A stretch of 32,045 nt of DNA, taken from the IMG/VR virus record IMGVR_UViG_3300036945_000763, positions 1 to 32,045 of that record. One strand, 5' to 3'. Numbering within the stretch: position 1 is the stretch's first letter; each line of letters starts with the position of its first letter. The notes beneath the pieces were generated by a model that did not search any database, had not been told where the DNA came from, and saw nothing but the letters and a program-made list of their open reading frames with translations. The DNA comes from a virus. The position numbers and the translations under genes are program-made. Shown here piece after piece: positions 29,354 to 32,045 of this stretch.

Positions 29354-30032
29354 TTCGCATCAGCCTCTTGTTGGGCTTCTTCCGTATTACGCGGATGACC
29401 ACGTGACTCTCTACAACGCCGACGCTGAAAAGATCGGAAACCACATCGGGTTCTTCGACCTCCTGCTAACTGATCCTCCCTACGGAATCAACGCCGACAA
29501 AGCCGCTGCGAAGAACAAGGGGAAGTGGGGGTGGAAAGACTACGGGATGACCGAGTGGGACAAGCAACCGCCCGCAAGATGGGTGCTCGAAATGCTGATC
29601 GCGCAAACCCGCTGGCAGATCATCTGGGGCGGCAACTACTTCGGCGCGTGCCTGCCTCCAAGCATGGGCTGGCTTGTCTGGAATAAAGGCCAGCGCAACT
29701 TCTCGCTCGCCGACGGCGAGCTGGCATGGACGAGCTTCAACCGCGCCCTGCGGATCTGCGACGTGAGCCGCGCCAAGGCGATGCGCGACGGCAAGGTGCA
29801 TCCCACGCAAAAGAGCCTCGAAGTGATGCTCTGGTCTATCGCCTACGCGCAAAAGGGAAGCAAGGGGCGCGTCGCCACGATCTTCGATCCCTACGCCGGA
29901 AGCGGCACCAGTCTCGTCGCCGCAAAGCAGATGGGACTCCGCGCCATCGGCATCGAACGCTCGCCTGAATACTGCGCCCTCGCCGCCGAGCGACTGCGCC
30001 AATGTCTGCCCAACAGTGAATTAAACCCCTGA
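29325..30032 (+). CDS. DNA methyltransferase, beta-class, probably N6-adenine
   Basis: 235 residues. Motif IV DPPY at 50-53 (LLLTDPPYGIN) and motif I DPYAGSGTSL at 188-197; HPTQKSLEVMLW before motif I is typical of Dam-like and phage beta-class adenine enzymes. The centre (IIWGGNYFGACLPPSMGWLV) also matches that group. No nuclease partner is present. Clearly different from its neighbour at 28457 and not a recent duplicate. The start codon lies inside an inverted repeat (29297-29353). Two orphan methyltransferases together suggest broad anti-restriction. Confidence 0.8.
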   Translation: MKKDIARHPRSHQPLVGLLPYYADDHVTLYNADAEKIGNHIGFFDLLLTDPPYGINADKAAAKNKGKWGWKDYGMTEWDKQPPARWVLEMLIAQTRWQIIWGGNYFGACLPPSMGWLVWNKGQRNFSLADGELAWTSFNRALRICDVSRAKAMRDGKVHPTQKSLEVMLWSIAYAQKGSKGRVATIFDPYAGSGTSLVAAKQMGLRAIGIERSPEYCALAAERLRQCLPNSELNP

Positions 30033-30057
30033 AAAGTGCCCATAATCAATTCCCCCC

Positions 30058-31020
30058 ATGAAGACCGTCGAAGAAGTCCTTGTCGCATTTGAGACCGCCG
30101 ACTTGAAGGCGGGTCTGGCACGGAACACGCGCAAGACCTATGCCCCAATCATTGCCGAGTTCGTGGCCATGCTGAAGGCCGGAAAGATCTCAGGAGTGCA
30201 AGGTTATCAGGACCACCTTTCCACAGTTAAAAAACTGTCATCGAACAGCGTCTGGCATGCGCTGAATCCACTGAAATTCCTTTACGAGAAAGTACTCGGG
30301 AAAGAGTTCGGCCAGTTCGATCTTCCGATCCGGAATCGCTGTAAGCCGATGCGCTCGGTCCTCTCAATGTCCGATGTCATCAGCATGCTTCAGATCATGC
30401 CTCGTCTGCCCCGTTTACAAGCCGGATTATTGGCCGGAGCTGGCCTTAGAATTGAGAGCGACATGCTCACTCTGCGGATGAAGGACATTCACCTCGCAGA
30501 CCGTGTGATCACGATCTACGAGGCCAAGGGAAACAAGTCGCGAGCTGTCAAAATTCCCGAGTTCTTGGTCGCTGACTTAGACCTTCAAATCAATGCCTGC
30601 CGTCGCCAGTGGGAACTGGATCGAACCAATGGGATTATCTGCCCTCACCCGCAGGAATCACTCATGCGGAAACTCGGAAAACGCACCTTTGGAAGTCTCC
30701 CCTGGTATTGGCTTTTCCCATCGCAAAAAGTCCATGGTGACGAGCGATGGTTCGCCTCCGACAAGAAGCTCGTTTCGGCGCTTCGGGAAGCTGCTCGGAC
30801 GCTCAATATCACCCAGCGAGTCAATCCACACGCCCTCCGCCATTCGTTCGCCACCGGCCTGCTCCGTGATGGCGTCGATGTCCGGGTCATTCAGGAGCAA
30901 ATGGGCCACACCAGCTTGCAGACGACAGAGATCTATCTCCACACCGCAGGCCTCAAAACCGTGGCCAGCCCCCTGGACACAGCAGCAGCGAAAATCACTC
31001 AGTTTCCAAAATCCGCCTGA
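30058..31020 (+). CDS. Tyrosine recombinase (XerC/D- or integron-integrase-like)
   Basis: 320 residues. N-terminal SAM-like core-binding domain (~1-90). The catalytic set is complete: R131 (GAGLRIES), a Lys near 158-160 (EAKGNKSR), H258 and R261 (HALRHSFATGLL), H284 (MGHTSL), nucleophile Y293 (TEIYLHT). FGSLPWYWLFPSQK resembles the integron-integrase and XerD-like segment before the second active-site box. It should cut and join DNA through a 3'-phosphotyrosine. The phage already has a DDE transposase, so it may resolve multimers, shuffle a cassette or be cargo. Codons are less GC-biased (TTA, TTG). Confidence 0.85.
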   Translation: MKTVEEVLVAFETADLKAGLARNTRKTYAPIIAEFVAMLKAGKISGVQGYQDHLSTVKKLSSNSVWHALNPLKFLYEKVLGKEFGQFDLPIRNRCKPMRSVLSMSDVISMLQIMPRLPRLQAGLLAGAGLRIESDMLTLRMKDIHLADRVITIYEAKGNKSRAVKIPEFLVADLDLQINACRRQWELDRTNGIICPHPQESLMRKLGKRTFGSLPWYWLFPSQKVHGDERWFASDKKLVSALREAARTLNITQRVNPHALRHSFATGLLRDGVDVRVIQEQMGHTSLQTTEIYLHTAGLKTVASPLDTAAAKITQFPKSA

Positions 31021-31022
31021 CC

Positions 31023-31445
31023 ATGACACCCAACCAAAAAGGCCGCTACTGGAGGGACTGGGCACGGGTCCGCAAGATCCTCACCGATATGGGGGAATTC
31101 TCCGCCAAGGAAGCTGACGAGCAGCGCCACCAGATCCACCTGGAAGCCCTCGGCGTGAACAAGTCCTCCAAGGACTTCACGGCCCGCGATCTGGACAAGA
31201 TCTTCGCCGCTTTCGAGGCCTATCTCGTCTTGGAAAATGGCCCCCGAAAAGGCCCCGCCGAGAACCAGCCGGTGAAGCGGCTGATCTACTCCATCGAAGC
31301 CCTCGGCCTGCCCGAGCCCTACATCCAAAGCATCGCCCGCGACAAGGAAGGCACCAGCGACTGGAAGGCTCTTCCGGAGGCTAATCTCCGCCGCCTCTGC
31401 ATCACCCTTCACGCCCGCGCCAGGGCACGGAAAGCCACCTCCTGA
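31023..31445 (+). CDS. gemA: GemA/Gp16-family phage protein
   Basis: 140 residues. MTPNQKGRYWRDWARVRKIL, then HQIHLEALGVNKSSKDFTAR, LDKIFAAFEAYL and ARDKEGTSDWKAL match the Mu Gp16/GemA family (R-x-x-x-H-x-x-A-L-G...S-S-K-D-(L/F)-T-x-x-(D/E)). In Mu, GemA modulates host gene expression and gyrase-linked supercoiling. It overlaps the next gene as TGATG. Its presence supports the Mu-like nature of the early operon, though here it lies at its far right end. Confidence 0.75.
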   Translation: MTPNQKGRYWRDWARVRKILTDMGEFSAKEADEQRHQIHLEALGVNKSSKDFTARDLDKIFAAFEAYLVLENGPRKGPAENQPVKRLIYSIEALGLPEPYIQSIARDKEGTSDWKALPEANLRRLCITLHARARARKATS

Positions 31446-31780
31446 TGCAGCTCGAACTTTCATTCCGTGCCCCAGAGCAGCCAGATCTGGAAGAGGTCGC
31501 CAAGCTCGCAGTCTGGCTCTACCAGACCGGCGACGAGTGGGTGACCGCCCGACGCATAACCGCCGCCCTGGAACTCACCGACCGCCAGATCCGCCACCTC
31601 GCCGCCGCGTCAGGTGGCGTGATTGTTTCCGGCCCTGGCTGCCCCGGCTACAAGCACGTGCGCCACTGTGATCCGGACGAGCTGCGTACCGTCGCATCCC
31701 GCCTGGAACACCAGGCGAAGCTCATGGGCGAGCGTGCAGCTGCCATCCGCCGGCAGTTCCATCAAGCGGTGACGCGATGA
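31445..31780 (+). CDS. Winged-helix protein after GemA
   Basis: 111 residues. EWVTARRITAALELTDRQIR then HLAAASGGVIVSGPGCPGYK has the helix-turn-helix, wing pattern (V-T-A-x-x-(I/L)...L-x-x-R-x-I-R-x-L-(A)...S-G-x-(V/I)-(I/V)-S), followed by a helix (RTVASRLEHQAKLMGERAAA). Such proteins are frequent beside GemA in phages and may regulate late genes. It is the last gene before the right end and overlaps gemA by 1 base. Confidence 0.55.
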   Translation: MQLELSFRAPEQPDLEEVAKLAVWLYQTGDEWVTARRITAALELTDRQIRHLAAASGGVIVSGPGCPGYKHVRHCDPDELRTVASRLEHQAKLMGERAAAIRRQFHQAVTR

Positions 31781-31864
31781 CTGACAGCGTCATTTTTCAG
31801 CCCTTCTGAAGGGCCTCTGCACTGCCGTTGCAGCCGCGATTCCAAGTGGCTGCGGGTGCCTCTC

Positions 31865-31885
31865 AAATTTCTCAGTTGTCTGCGG
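31865..31885 (+). repeat. Right-end repeat 1, candidate transposase site
   Basis: AAATTTCTCAGTTG then TCTGCGG; inverse partner of the left-end repeat at 117-137 (18 of 21). Confidence 0.65.
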
Positions 31886-31907
31886 TTCCGCCCTTTTCCC
31901 GGACCGT

Positions 31908-31927
31908 CTTTCTCAGAAGCCCTCCGG
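31908..31927 (+). repeat. Right-end repeat 2, candidate transposase site
   Basis: CTTTCTCAG then AAGCCCTCCGG. It shares TTTCTCAG with the other right-end copies and has a similar C-rich right half. Confidence 0.5.
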
Positions 31928-31988
31928 ATCACCGGATCTCTGAATCCTTGATTTCGGGCTGTTTCGGCCTGCTACGGGTTCCTTCGGG

Positions 31989-32010
31989 ATTTCTCAGTTG
32001 CCCTGCCTGC
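31989..32010 (+). repeat. Right-end repeat 3, outermost
   Basis: ATTTCTCAGTTG then CCCTGCCTGC. It shares the first 12 bases with repeat 1 (31867-31878) and lies 122 bases further out. A CGTCA at 32017-32021 just beyond it could be the right terminus. The remainder to 32045 is unassigned. From 31781 to the first repeat I see no gene, only a weak 6-bp hairpin (31800-31814). Confidence 0.55.
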
Positions 32011-32045
32011 TTGCGGCGTCAGCCCTTGGACTGCGTGCAGCCTGC

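Noticed and set aside
30033-31022. Tyrosine recombinase gene as the phage's main integration system
   Set aside because: No direct attachment-site repeats were seen around it or at the window ends, whereas the ends carry transposase-type repeats.
31800-31814. Terminator at the end of the early operon
   Set aside because: GCCCTT/AAGGGC with a 3-base loop but no following T-run. Too weak to call.

Overview
The window holds a nearly complete transposable (Mu-type) tailed-phage genome, probably an integrated prophage, in a high-GC bacterium. The case rests on three things: a DDE transposase with a MuA-like core next to an AAA+ ATPase of the MuB type, a small terminase of the Mu Gp27 type with its large terminase, and related short repeats in inverted orientation at the two ends of the window. 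The first ~50 coding bases (from position 46) read MEHVIIIGAGCAGY, the start of a thioredoxin reductase, and then collapse into unrelated sequence. The phage therefore seems to have landed inside host trxB. The host phylum cannot be proved here. Verrucomicrobiota is my guess, from the trxB start and the style of the 5' leaders (low confidence).

Layout. The genome is split by an AT-rich divergent control region (20882-20973) between two ribbon-helix-helix genes. Leftward from it (minus strand, 20881 down to 153) runs one long operon: RHH regulator, lipoprotein, HTH protein, a lysis block (holin-like protein with a nested lipoprotein frame, a 45-residue membrane protein, a CHAP-type endolysin), membrane coiled-coil protein, winged-helix protein, small and large terminase, portal fused to an F-like minor head protein, prohead protease, HK97-type major capsid, head-tail connectors, tail tube, a repeat-rich tail protein, a short tape measure protein, a hub-like protein, two repeat-containing tail-tip or fibre proteins, and a glycosyltransferase-like protein at the left end. 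No tail sheath is seen, so the virion should be a siphovirus, as in B3/D3112-type transposable phages rather than Mu itself.

Rightward (plus strand, 20974 to 31780) runs the early and accessory operon: RHH protein, several small unknowns, a DUF3102-like protein, the transposase, its ATPase partner, a stand-alone DnaA domain IV-like protein, small unknowns, a DUF551-like protein, a zinc-ribbon protein, two orphan DNA methyltransferases, a tyrosine recombinase, a GemA/Gp16-family protein and a winged-helix protein. The last 180 bases carry three copies of the end repeat.

The divergent early/late arrangement differs from Mu, where almost everything runs one way. A tyrosine recombinase beside a DDE transposase is also unusual. 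Many genes on both strands lack a Shine-Dalgarno sequence and are instead preceded by 25-40 base leaders built from short, imperfectly repeated words that are low in G on the sense strand. One 34-base leader occurs five times in the early operon. By contrast, the portal gene has a perfect AAGGAGGTG site before a GTG start. Two start codons (a lipoprotein and the second methyltransferase) lie in the loops of perfect 11- and 12-bp inverted repeats. No stretch over 300 bases lacks a gene. The longest is the right end (31781-32045).
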